From positions 7,564,001 to 7,628,000 of the forward strand of contig NZ_CP089312.1 in NCBI RefSeq assembly GCF_021545335.1: 64,000 nucleotides of DNA, in the 5' to 3' direction. The stretch comes from Streptomyces sp. GQFP (GTDB lineage Bacteria; Actinomycetota; Actinomycetes; Streptomycetales; Streptomycetaceae). Under the pieces are notes generated by a model that did not search any database, was not told the origin of the DNA, and was given only the letters and a program-made list of their open reading frames with translations. How positions within the stretch are numbered: position 1 is the stretch's first letter; every line of letters starts with the position of its first letter. This document shows positions 51,901-58,813 of the stretch, piece by piece. The position numbers and the translations under genes are program-made.

Positions 51901-54200
51901 CCGACAACAACGGCACGGTCGAGAACGCGGCCATCGGCCAGTTCGTGGTCGGCGGCCGCTGCGCACAGCCGACGAGTGCGGCGGCGGGCGCGGCGGTGCA
52001 GATCCAGACGTGCAACAAGGCCACGACGGCACAGCACTGGGAGGTCCTGGACACGGGCCTGATCAAGCTCGTGGGCACGAGCCTGTGCATGAACGCCGCG
52101 TCGCTCACGAACGGCATCGACCTGGTCCTGGCGACCTGCTCGGCGTCGGCGACGGGCCAGGTGTTCAAGCCGGCCTCGAAGACGACGTACGTGTACGACG
52201 CGATGGGCAACCGGGTGCTGGAGCGCTCGGCCGCCGGCGCGGTGTTGCATCTCCCGGACACGACGGTCTCCCTGACCCCGACGGGCAAGCTGCGCTCGGC
52301 GGAGCGTTCGTACGGCCATGGTGGCGCCCCGACGGTGACGCGTTACCGCGAGGCATCGTCGACGTCCGGCGCGGACGAGCAGGTGTTCGCGAACGCGGTC
52401 GATCACAACGGCACCCCGCTGGCCGAGGTGCAGTTGGACGGCGACCAGTCGGTACGGGTGAGCAAGAAGGACCCGTGGGGCGAGGACCGCACGTCGAACG
52501 TGGCGACACGCTCGCGTACGGCGTACGCGACGGGTGACGACGACGCGGGCTCGGGCCTGGTGCACTTGGGTGCGCGGGAGTACGACCCGGCGACAGGCCG
52601 TTTCATCTCGGTGGACCCGGTCCTGGACCAGAGCGACCCGCTCCAGGCGAACGGCTACTCGTACGCGAACAACAACCCGGTGACGCATTCGGACCCGAGT
52701 GGCCTGACCTCGTCGGCGTCGAGTTTCGACGCGTCGATGGCGGCACTGGACGCGAAGATCGCGGAGTATCAGCGGACGCTGTCGGTGTCGATGGGTGATG
52801 TGATCCTGTCGGTCGGCTGGGCGGTGTTCAAGGAGTTCGTCGGCTGGAACGACATCGTGGGCTGCTTCTCGCAGGGTGACCTGTGGGCGTGCGGCAGCCT
52901 GCTGATGGACGCGATTCCGTGGACGAGCGTCTTCTCCAAGGGCAAGAAGATGTGGAAGGCCTTCAAGGCCACGCTGGGCGCGGTGAAGGCGTGGCGCGCG
53001 GCGAAGGTGGTCGCCGAGGCGGGCCTGAAGGCGGCGAAGGCGGCCAAGGCGGCGCTGATCAAGGCGAAGAAGGCGGCGGAGGCTGCTGCGGCGGAGGCGA
53101 AACGCAAGGCGAGAGAAGCCGCCAAGGCGGCGGCTGAGGCTGCGAAGAAGAAGTCCCATACGGGGTCCAAGGGCGCGCGGGGGAATGCTCCGCAGGTCCA
53201 GGCTCGCAAGACTTCGCAGTCCAAGGGGTCGGACGGCGGGGGCAAGGCGGAGTCCAAGTCGGGTGGGTCGCGTGGGGGGTCGGGGCGGGACGATTCTGAC
53301 TCGGGCGGCGGGTCTGACGGAGGCTCCAGCTCGGGCGGCAGCTGCCCAATCGGGGGAGCGGCGACTAACAGCTTCACTCCTGACACCCGGGTCCTGATGG
53401 CAGACGGTTCCACCAAGGCGATCAAGGATGTCAAGGTCGGCGACGAGGTTCTGGCCACCGACCCGGAAACGGGCAAGACCAAACCCGAGACGGTCACCGC
53501 TGAGATCAAGGGCGAGGGCATCAAGCACCTGGTCGACGTCACCATCGACACCGACGGCAAGAGGGGGTCGAAGACCTCCGGGGTCACGGCTACCGATGGC
53601 CACCCTTTCTGGATTCCGGAGTTGGGCGAGTGGCTCGACGCGACGGATCTGCAGGTCGGCCAGTGGCTCCAGACGGGGGCAGGCACCCTCGTCCAGATCA
53701 CCGCTATCCAGCGCTGGACGGCACAGGACGCTACGGTCCACAACCTCACCGTCAGCAGCATCCACACGTACTATGTGCTGGCGGGGGCTACACCGGTACT
53801 CGTTCACAATTGCGGAGGCAGCACCGCAGATCACTCGACTGCTTGCGCTTGCGCTACTGGGGCTCAGCCCAGGCTGGCCAATGGACAGATGGGTCCCAGT
53901 CTCAACCCGCGGCCGAATTCGACTCCGTCCACTCACGGAAACTCGCGCAACAGTTCCGCGACGAACTACCTGTACGTTTTGGAAGATGCAAATGGGGGTT
54001 ACCTCAAGACTGGAATCACTCAAGATCCGGCAGGCCGGTACTCGGCGAGAGATATGGCCACAATGGGCGCAGATCGCATGCGTGTGCTAACTAGTGGCTC
54101 GCGCTCGGATATGCTTGATCTGGAGAAGTGGATCGTGCAGCGTTGGCCTGGCCCGTTCAATAAGGAATCGCACGCGGGGAAAATGAATCTTGGGTTGTGA
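45912..54200 (+). CDS. RHS-repeat polymorphic toxin with lectin, Hint and GIY-YIG-like tip
   Basis: A 2762-residue secreted toxin. Signal peptide near 36-62 (RRRARLGVVAAVFLALN); acidic linker near 264-292; YD/RHS repeats from about 1280 to the core GAREYDPATGRFISVDPV near 2220. A ricin B-type beta-trefoil (about 1952-2090; MCLDLTGASSTAGTALQLYV, AQHWEVL) is inserted among the repeats. Then a hydrophobic pre-toxin segment (about 2297), an Ala/Lys helix (2370-2413) and a Hint domain from SFTPDTRVLMADG (2487) to VHNC (C2634). The tip has YLY 2686-2688, YLKTG 2697-2701, R2709, E2738 and N2750, fitting a GIY-YIG/T5orf172-like nuclease. Start codon uncertain (TTG 45912, or later ones to about 45960). 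Confidence 0.85.
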   Translation: MWIGLGEGRLAVGGGLSWCGRGSLARRSSRERLIRRRARLGVVAAVFLALNIAVLPGAVALGPDNNNPRTTEVELDDLQDTDTLVLDETASDKLGELDGVPSTEPEEAYNPAAVVPVPAAIGTDVPVADLAAGTTKQVAASTDGTVTVGVGAPEDATAAEADALEGEWTVEVKPEAEAVAAGAQGLLLEVAPPDTATGEAVVQIDATRFAEAYSAQWLDRLSFALMPACYLTTPDEEGCSTGVPLTTEVERTADEVTVPVGETGDDTGSETDPGEDTATDEPAEGAETEEQVQETFLNLTVDTADLNSVAAAATTGASTAASNGEDPSVSSAVWRGDSQAASAQQVASSVGGALVMGTSYGAGSGGDFGATPIASAGSWSQGGSSGAFTYAYTMAGPQVPAGPSPNVTLSYNSQSSDGRTSATNNQVSWIGEGWDYNPGAITRTFVGCAADTANANNAGKFTGDQCWGSYNAVLSLNGTTTELVLDDDTGEWKSARGDNTRVELLTSDDYKRILGVTHTSNNGDNDGEFWRVTTSDGTQYYFGMNRLPGWSSGDEETESVLNVPVAGNHSSDPCHATKFEDSFCDQGWRFQLDYVVDLNGNAMSLWWNKETNAYAKNNKVAKAVEYDRAGYLTRIDYGQRASTLFTAEPLGRVNFTAQERCFKDAGVGTPECSETNFDSKQSDLTRPWYDTPADLACETGAKCSTYGPTFWSRKRLATVTACAQREQGVTLTEYNPADDSGSRHACGIADTTYGTTLLSKVDSWSLAQSFPWGLTGEYTALWLESITRTGYGVDGDTQPLNPVRFGHNGAPLPNRVKEGAGDTDPLFGRLRIETVVSEYGGSTRITYKAPEKACLTGTNFPAPDKNTLRCYPAYWHADGNLADEHTSWFHKYVVEKITEDAQLADAVNDVTTEYKYETDGTDLVAGALWAKNQAEFSRPKTRTWDDWRGYPTTITVTGDTGAPSGTVASKSVTRYLRGMSDDVLADGTKRTLKVKDITGADIADDLKAYAGMVAESLTYPDYTSDTTADWISRTVNYPDAPVRLATRDRTDGPDVVSERVTLGSVKTITKSSGTRPGDDEELRTVRTETDYDATYGLPTEVREYGDEAQPNDESCTRTTYVNNDTKETDAVTGVYLIGLVSQTITTTGTSTCSTALSAATASTLVTGSRVFYDDATSLTATPTKGQATRTVVPTEAGTGWNSTFPESRTTYDEFGRVKEVKGPTAVTGTTSYEPSSGQVYKITTVQDDDVTDAEPGLTSVTTVEPGRGATLTSTDPNGRATSYEYDALGRTTAAWDPTQPATDDPTARYTYNTVANEPVSVVTESLERNPTSAPDGTKAVYTASTAIYDGLGRERQSQTPAVGGGKLVTDTFHNSSGQVSKTNNAYYMAGEPSTKLVVPDSDSLVPNETRYTYDGLGRVLTVTPYHNSYAQDGTTHDNGGTAVPSTDRTTRYEYGLDYTIVHQPKGTPGSRVWTDALGRTVQQDTYSDTALTDANAISTTYAYDLRGDMVTSTDEVGHTRTWTYDALGRVVGTTDPDAGSTSTDYDAAGRVASATDALGGKLAYSYEPYLRVSEVNFTPAGETSRAVQSYVYDSAPGGKGQLASAKRYTDGEGYTTSIAGYTADYQPTSMTLTMPDGTTTGTTADGFKTNYTYNYTYNDDGQLEKYTTPEVGGLTAESVITRYNEAGLPVTVSGDDWYVTETDYSPYGQVLRSTVGEIGHRLWQDNSFNESTGELLTSALVRENATDTSVVAAHEVSERAYSYDPSGNILSVADKLGSGATSTTDQQCFTYDALGQLKTAWTTPNGGACKAAGKTTAEPVYSDGTINVSSNNAGYWQSYEYDVLGNRKSKTVHKADPTVTSGTVATNNDVTTDYNHGTSDVATVKNDQPHTLTSYDTTTHTSAGAEVKTRSTQTYDAAGNLKERTTGGDTSQGLTWTWDGQVESVTGFGPEGSGAWVGASEMCLDLTGASSTAGTALQLYVCNGTKAQNFRLDALDTDNNGTVENAAIGQFVVGGRCAQPTSAAAGAAVQIQTCNKATTAQHWEVLDTGLIKLVGTSLCMNAASLTNGIDLVLATCSASATGQVFKPASKTTYVYDAMGNRVLERSAAGAVLHLPDTTVSLTPTGKLRSAERSYGHGGAPTVTRYREASSTSGADEQVFANAVDHNGTPLAEVQLDGDQSVRVSKKDPWGEDRTSNVATRSRTAYATGDDDAGSGLVHLGAREYDPATGRFISVDPVLDQSDPLQANGYSYANNNPVTHSDPSGLTSSASSFDASMAALDAKIAEYQRTLSVSMGDVILSVGWAVFKEFVGWNDIVGCFSQGDLWACGSLLMDAIPWTSVFSKGKKMWKAFKATLGAVKAWRAAKVVAEAGLKAAKAAKAALIKAKKAAEAAAAEAKRKAREAAKAAAEAAKKKSHTGSKGARGNAPQVQARKTSQSKGSDGGGKAESKSGGSRGGSGRDDSDSGGGSDGGSSSGGSCPIGGAATNSFTPDTRVLMADGSTKAIKDVKVGDEVLATDPETGKTKPETVTAEIKGEGIKHLVDVTIDTDGKRGSKTSGVTATDGHPFWIPELGEWLDATDLQVGQWLQTGAGTLVQITAIQRWTAQDATVHNLTVSSIHTYYVLAGATPVLVHNCGGSTADHSTACACATGAQPRLANGQMGPSLNPRPNSTPSTHGNSRNSSATNYLYVLEDANGGYLKTGITQDPAGRYSARDMATMGADRMRVLTSGSRSDMLDLEKWIVQRWPGPFNKESHAGKMNLGL

Positions 54201-54628
54201 TGTCAGAAATTGATGGAGACGCAAATGTGCTCCTCGTTCCCCTGTCTCTGAAGTCAATCATCGGTGGAGGGATTGAGGACAAACGGTGGACCTCCGTACT
54301 CGATTCTTTGCGGGGGGTGCCGGAACTGGGTAGGCCATCTAATGTTCCGTTCAATCTAACGGTTACTTACCTTGTTCCAGGGGAAGTTTACGTTCCAAAA
54401 TTCTCCGGTATTAGAATCGGATCATTTCTGGCGGATTTTCGATCGCTGGTTGTTCAGGTAGCACTTCCAAGGCACCCCGAGAAGGATGCGCGAGAAGAAT
54501 TGCTTGACCTTCTTGATGAGGCCATTGCTAGAGCGGAGGCATGGGGGAAGCGGAAGAAGCTGCTCTCTGGCCCACTGGAGGAGGCCAGGAGGGCAGCATT
54601 TGAACTGCGAGAAGTGCGGCCTGATTGA
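54200..54628 (+). CDS. Putative immunity protein for the RHS toxin
   Basis: A 142-residue cytoplasmic protein. Its ATG overlaps the toxin stop by one base (TGATG), so it is translationally coupled. No ribosome-binding site is visible, and none of the known immunity families is recognised by eye. The N-terminal half is beta-rich (LTVTYLVPGEVYVPKFSGIR), the C-terminal half helical and charged (EKDAREELLDLLDEAIARAE). Codon use is unlike that of its neighbours (AGA, CTA, ATT, AAA), as in the toxin tip, so the tip and this gene were probably acquired as one cassette. Immunity is inferred from position. Confidence 0.65.
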   Translation: MSEIDGDANVLLVPLSLKSIIGGGIEDKRWTSVLDSLRGVPELGRPSNVPFNLTVTYLVPGEVYVPKFSGIRIGSFLADFRSLVVQVALPRHPEKDAREELLDLLDEAIARAEAWGKRKKLLSGPLEEARRAAFELREVRPD

Positions 54629-54681
54629 GCGTTTTCCCGCAAATGATCTACGAGGTGTTTGTCAACCTGCTTACTTCTTTC

Positions 54682-55022
54682 TCAGTCGGTGAGGGTGAGG
54701 TTGTGCAGGCGGGCGATGCCGAACATGGCATGGTGGACTCCGTCGCCCTTGAGTTGGCAGTCGCGAAGGGCCTTTCAGGTCTTCATGCGGGGAAGGCATG
54801 CTCGACGCGGGCACGGGCCTTGTGGTGGGAGGTGTTGCGTTCCTCTTTCCAGGCCGAGAGTTCGGTCTGGCAGGGTTCGTGGCGGTGCGGGATGATCAGG
54901 CCGGTGCCCCAGTAGCCGCCGTCCGCGATCACCGTGGCGCGGCCGACAGCATCCTTCGCGCCGGACAACTCCCATGCCCTGAAGTCGTTGCGGTCGCTCG
55001 GCAATGGCTGCCCAACCGGGGT
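54682..55022 (-). pseudogene. IS5-family transposase, degenerate C-terminal fragment
   Basis: Minus-strand relic. LPSDRNDFRAWELSGAKDAV and VIADGGYWGTGLIIPHR, then RARVEHAF, match the C-terminal third of a DDE_Tnp_4-type transposase. After HAF one base is missing, and a TGG appears to have become TGA in the MKTW segment; the frame then continues as KALRDCQLKGDGVHHAMFGI to a stop at 54682. The N-terminal two thirds are absent. No terminal inverted repeats were identified. Confidence 0.75.
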
Positions 55023-55025
55023 CGG

Positions 55026-55520
55026 ATGGGTCAGACCCCGGTCGTGCGGGTGAGGGGCCGAGGCTCCGGGCGGGTGTCGATGGCGGGCATGGCCTGCTTC
55101 AAGCCGGGCCGGCGGTCTCGGCTCGTCTGTGCGATCCGCGAGTATCGGGGGCGTAAGGACGAGCTGAAGGGCTTCGGCTGGCGGGATTTCCGCGACCTGG
55201 TCGTCCGCGCTCGTATCCAGCTCGGGGGCCCGATCGTGCTGGTCTGAGACAAAGTCCAGCTCCCTTTACCGCCGGTATAAAGGAGTTCATCGACGCGAAT
55301 GCCGAGTGGCTGACCGTGTTCCAACTCCCGGCTTACGCCCCTGGCCTCAATCTGACCGAGGGTATCTGGGCGCTGGTCAATCGCGACCTGGGCAACCTGG
55401 CTGCCGCGGACCTCGGCGAGATCACCCGAGCCGTGAAACGTCGACTCAAGGGGAATCCAGTACCGCCCCGCCCTCGTTGACGGCTGCATCGCTGCTAACG
55501 GCCTGAGCCTGGACGGCTGA
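55026..55520 (+). pseudogene. IS630-family transposase, degenerate fragment
   Basis: Plus-strand relic abutting the IS5-like fragment. GQTPVVRVRGRGSGRVS, KGFGWRDFRDLVVRAR and GPIVLV lead to a TGA at 55245 where the family has WDN. After a frameshift the next part reads KEFIDANAEWLTVFQLPAYA and NLTEGIWALVNRDLGNLAAA, where the expected PDLNPxEG is GLNLTEG. A second frame change near 55451 gives QYRPALVDGCIAANGLSLDG to the stop. Inactive. It lies between the toxin cassette and the SUKH gene. Confidence 0.75.
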
Positions 55521-55544
55521 CCGAAGCCGGGGACCAGTCCCAGA

Positions 55545-56054
55545 TCACTCATGCCAGTCCGGGTAGTCCCCGATCGCCACGTCGTCGCAGAAGGTCTCCC
55601 AGAACCCGTTGTGCACGAGAGCGGTCTCGTCGATGCGGGAGACGAGGTCGCGCAGCTCTTCCGCCACCTCCTCGTATCTCTCCTCGTCGCCCTCCGCGTA
55701 GAACGGGAAGTGTTCGATCACGGCGGAGACGCATCGGTTGAAGGCGCCGAGGTCTCTGTTCACGTGACTGGATGTCGCTGACTCGGTCATGGGAATCTGC
55801 ACCACGTGACCACTGGCCACGTCGACGGCGATGCGTCCGAACAGGCCACTCGTCGCGATGGCGACCAGCCCCCGCTCACCGATGCCTCCGAAGTGCACCG
55901 GCTCACTCAGCGGCCGGTACTCGTATCCGATGAACCCGCCTGGGATGCCAGTCTCCCTGAGATCGACAGCGATCTGGGTGGGCACCTCGGGTGGGGCCTC
56001 GATGGAGACCAAGACGAACTCGGGCTTCGGTAACTGCGGCAGGGGCTGACTCAC
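55545..56054 (-). CDS. SUKH-4-like immunity protein (orphan)
   Basis: A 169-residue cytoplasmic protein resembling the SUKH-4 branch of the SMI1/KNR4 superfamily, which neutralises polymorphic toxins. Matching segments are GLVAIATSGLFGRIAVDV and the following VNRDLGAFNRCVSAVIEHF, with a C-terminal ETFCDDVAIGDYPDW. GTG 56054 was chosen because AGAGGA lies about 8 bp upstream. No toxin gene is adjacent; the transposase relics separate it from the RHS locus. It may protect against a lost or foreign toxin tip. Confidence 0.75.
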   Translation of the reverse strand: MSQPLPQLPKPEFVLVSIEAPPEVPTQIAVDLRETGIPGGFIGYEYRPLSEPVHFGGIGERGLVAIATSGLFGRIAVDVASGHVVQIPMTESATSSHVNRDLGAFNRCVSAVIEHFPFYAEGDEERYEEVAEELRDLVSRIDETALVHNGFWETFCDDVAIGDYPDWHE

Positions 56055-56260
56055 GGGGAGATCCTCTCCCGATGGACTGCCAGGCAACACCCAAAGGCCC
56101 GCGAGATGGGAGACTCATGCCGGTCGATTGGTCCCGACATCACCCAATCAGGTTCAGTAGCGCCAGCGGCATCACCATTGCCCACCCCAACAACTGATCT
56201 GAGCAACGATCACCTCAGCGGCTCGATAACGGGCTCGGAGCCCAAGCCGCCCGAGTAGCC

Positions 56261-56298
56261 GTGTGGGGCCGGAGTTCATCTGAACTCCGGCCCCACAC
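56261..56298. terminator. Strong bidirectional terminator hairpin
   Basis: An 18-bp perfect inverted repeat, GTGTGGGGCCGGAGTTCA and TGAACTCCGGCCCCACAC, with two central bases (TC). It is the longest exact hairpin noticed in the window. It lies between the ATPase gene end (56360, minus) and the SUKH gene start (56054, minus) and should end the ATPase operon. The rest of 56055-56359 shows no gene. Confidence 0.85.
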
Positions 56299-56359
56299 AC
56301 AGCTCTTCAGCTTCAGGTATGAGGCTGTGGTGGTGCCCCTGTGAGGGTGATCGCGGGAT

Positions 56360-57136
56360 TCATTCGACACGGTCCGAGATATCGGTATCGACCTCGGCCC
56401 ACACCGTCAGGCCCCTGTTTGTCCGTCGGCTTCCCCGCCGGGCTGCGAGTGCCTCAGTGATCAGCAGTCCCCGCCCGCACTCTTCCTCCGGTCTCGGTCC
56501 TGCTGGCGCCGGTACCAGCAGCCCGTGCCCCCCGCCCTCGTCGGTCACGCTGACTGTGGCCGTTTCAGTGGTCAGGGTGACTGTGACCGTGATGGTGTGG
56601 CTGTCGCTGTGTTCCAAGGCGTTGGCCACCAACTCTCCGGTGATCGTTTCCAGATTGTCCACCGCGCAGGAAGGGAGGTTCTGCAACTCGGCCATGTTCC
56701 GTACGCAGCGGCGGGCAACGCGAGCCGAAGCGAAGTTCGAGCCCGGGAGCGAGAGCGTGGCGAGGGCTTGAAGGCCGGCCGAGGTGTGTGCGAGTACGTC
56801 GTGGATGTCCTTGTCGAGGTGGTGGGCGCCATGCCCCACTGCTCCGAGGCGAGCGCCACGGCACTCGGCGATGAGCAGTGCGTCACGGAGTGCTTCGGTC
56901 AACTGATCTGCAAGCACGCCCAGTTCACTCATCGACAACTCTGGTACCGCGATCAACTCCTGTGCGCGACCGAGAAGCCTGTTCGCCAGGCCGAGTTGTA
57001 CGGTCTCGACCCGGTCGGCGATCCGGGTGACAGGGCCGGTGCCGTCCGAGACGAGGAGACAGGGTTGGCCCTCGCTGCCGGTCCAGGGCAGAAGCCGCAC
57101 CGCATGATTCACTTCGCCGTCGCTCATGTCCGTCAC
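56360..57136 (-). CDS. RsbW-like ATP-binding protein
   Basis: A 258-residue protein with a C-terminal HATPase_c domain of the anti-sigma/RsbW class: LVANALEHSDSHTITVTVT (N box) and VTDEGGGHG, then CGRGLLITEAL. The N-terminal half is helical with no kinase His motif. Such ATPases are clustered with WhiJ-like regulators and DUF397 proteins in Streptomyces. GTG 57136 overlaps the preceding stop by 4 bp; ATG 57127 is also possible. It probably binds a regulator or phosphorylates a partner; this is inferred from context. Confidence 0.82.
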   Translation of the reverse strand: MTDMSDGEVNHAVRLLPWTGSEGQPCLLVSDGTGPVTRIADRVETVQLGLANRLLGRAQELIAVPELSMSELGVLADQLTEALRDALLIAECRGARLGAVGHGAHHLDKDIHDVLAHTSAGLQALATLSLPGSNFASARVARRCVRNMAELQNLPSCAVDNLETITGELVANALEHSDSHTITVTVTLTTETATVSVTDEGGGHGLLVPAPAGPRPEEECGRGLLITEALAARRGSRRTNRGLTVWAEVDTDISDRVE

Positions 57137-57456
57137 GCGAACTCCAGCCGGCGGTGAATGTCGCGTGCGTCGAGGTCGACACCGTAGGCGGCGAACCACG
57201 GGGTATCTCGGCGCAGCCGCTGAAGTCGGGCCGTCTCCTCGTACTCGTACGCCGTGAGGTAGGGGCGGACGAGTACGACGTCGGCTCCGTCGATGGGCTC
57301 GTACCAGGCGCGGACAGTCGGGGCGACCGGGACACCGGGCTTGGTGCGAGGAGATTCCTGCGGCGGTACACGCGGCAATAGATACTTCCTGCGGTGCCGC
57401 CCAGGTGACGAGAACACCCTTGGCCAGTCCACGAGTCTCCTGATCAGTTGTCGCAT
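57133..57456 (-). CDS. Conserved small protein upstream of the ATPase
   Basis: A 107-residue basic protein starting MRQLIRRLVDWPRVF, with GGGAG about 6 bp before the ATG at 57456. The C-terminal part AYEYEETARLQRLRRDTPWF and LDARDIHRR is charged. From memory, proteins of this form precede RsbW-like ATPase genes in Streptomyces. GTGA overlap with the ATPase gene. Function unknown; no known domain is recognised. It is divergent from the XRE regulator. Confidence 0.72.
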   Translation of the reverse strand: MRQLIRRLVDWPRVFSSPGRHRRKYLLPRVPPQESPRTKPGVPVAPTVRAWYEPIDGADVVLVRPYLTAYEYEETARLQRLRRDTPWFAAYGVDLDARDIHRRLEFA

Positions 57457-57655
57457 GAAGGCTCCCTCGGTGCGGTCGTGCACGTGGACTTGATGCCCAT
57501 GGGCCTGACGAGGCGGTCATCGGCGGGTGTGGTCATCTCAAGATTGCGTACGAGCAATATTTCTCGCAAGGTATCTCACTCGAAAGAGTTCTCAGAGGGA
57601 AATCAGCGTCTACGGTCCATGTGCGGCGATACCCTGCGCGGCAGGGAGGTAGAAC

Positions 57656-58522
57656 ATGACCGACGCCCAGCCCAACCTGCACAGAAGGCGCCTCGGACTA
57701 GAGCTCCGGTCGCTGCGCAAAGCGGCGGGAATGAGCCTTGCCGAGGCGGCCGACAGACTGTCGCTGTCCGGCGCCCCGGCGCTGAGCAAGATCGAGAACG
57801 GCAAGCAACGGGTCCCTCCCATCGCGCTCGCCGGCTTCTTCGAGGTGTACGGACTCCAGGACAAGGCCCGCGTCGACAAGCTTCGCAGGCTCGCGTCGCT
57901 CGCGAACTCTGGGCGCCGGACGAACCTGCTGGATCAGTACCGCCAGTCCATCCGCGACCCTTTCGCCGAGTACCTGCACCTCGAAGAACTGGCTTCCAAG
58001 AGCGACACGTTCGCGTGGGTGGTTCCAGGGTTGCTGCAGACCGAGGACTATGCCCGAGCCGTCGTGGAACGCAGCCGGAAGTGGCAGACCGACCGCGAGA
58101 TCGACAGCTTCGTCGAGCTTCGTATGGTCCGGCAGGAAGCTTTGTCGCGTGAGAACCCGCTGCATCTCTGGTGTGTGCTCGACGAGTCGGCGCTGCAGCG
58201 CGAAGTGGGCGGGAAGCACGTGATGAAGGCCCAGCTTGAACGGCTGCTCGACGTCACCGCACAGAACAAGAACGTGGCGATCCAGGTTCTCCCGTTCGCG
58301 TACGGGGCCCACGCAGGCGTCGACGGGCCGTTCCACCTGCTGCACTTCCCCGCAGGGCCGCCCGTGGCCGTGATCGAGCCGATGACAACATCCTTGTACC
58401 TGGAGGAAGATAGCGACATCGGACGTTACGAAACCGCCTTCAACCACCTCCGCACCGAAGCGCTCGACGCGGAAGCCACTCAGCGCTACATCCACGATCT
58501 GATCAAGGACCGCTACTCATGA
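57656..58522 (+). CDS. WhiJ-like XRE regulator with DUF5753 domain
   Basis: A 288-residue regulator. The N-terminal XRE helix-turn-helix spans about residues 15-70 (SLRKAAGMSLAEAADRLSLS, ALSKIENGKQRV); the C-terminal DUF5753 domain (about 95-285) includes WVVPGLLQTEDYARAV and VLPFAYGAHAGVDGPFHLL. This family includes WhiJ and related developmental regulators that act with DUF397 partners. ATG 57656 follows GGGAGG. Divergent from the ATPase operon and overlapping the DUF397 gene by 4 bp. Confidence 0.92.
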   Translation: MTDAQPNLHRRRLGLELRSLRKAAGMSLAEAADRLSLSGAPALSKIENGKQRVPPIALAGFFEVYGLQDKARVDKLRRLASLANSGRRTNLLDQYRQSIRDPFAEYLHLEELASKSDTFAWVVPGLLQTEDYARAVVERSRKWQTDREIDSFVELRMVRQEALSRENPLHLWCVLDESALQREVGGKHVMKAQLERLLDVTAQNKNVAIQVLPFAYGAHAGVDGPFHLLHFPAGPPVAVIEPMTTSLYLEEDSDIGRYETAFNHLRTEALDAEATQRYIHDLIKDRYS

Positions 58523-58743
58523 ACAAGAAGGTCGACCTCACCAACGCCGCCTGGGTCAAGAGCGACCTGAGCAACGGCGGCGACAACTGCCTGGAGGTCG
58601 CCTTCATCGACGGCGTGGTTGCCCTGCGCGACTCCAACGACATCGGTGATCCAGATGCTCGGATACTCGTTGTCTCCGAGGACGACTATCGAGCCTTCGT
58701 CGGAGGCATAGCCAAGGGTCAGAGCAGCCTCCTGCTGAAGTAG
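58519..58743 (+). CDS. DUF397 protein (small WhiJ-type partner)
   Basis: A 74-residue DUF397 protein. Pattern WVKSDLSNGGDNCLEVAFID, VALRDSND, then a C-terminal SEDDYRAFVGGI matches the family. DUF397 proteins work with the XRE/DUF5753 regulator encoded next to them, probably by binding it and relieving repression. ATGA overlap with the regulator gene. Cytoplasmic, no membrane segment. Confidence 0.92.
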   Translation: MNKKVDLTNAAWVKSDLSNGGDNCLEVAFIDGVVALRDSNDIGDPDARILVVSEDDYRAFVGGIAKGQSSLLLK

Positions 58744-58813
58744 AGACGTCAGACGGAGCACGTCACGCCCCGGTGCCGTGACACCGACATCGTGAATGGG
58801 AGCCGCAACCGCC

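Noticed and set aside
49884..54023. A 1379-codon minus-strand open frame opposite the RHS gene
   Set aside because: It is antisense to a well-supported RHS/Hint protein, is Arg/His/Val-rich low-complexity and lacks any domain; long antisense frames are expected at this G+C.
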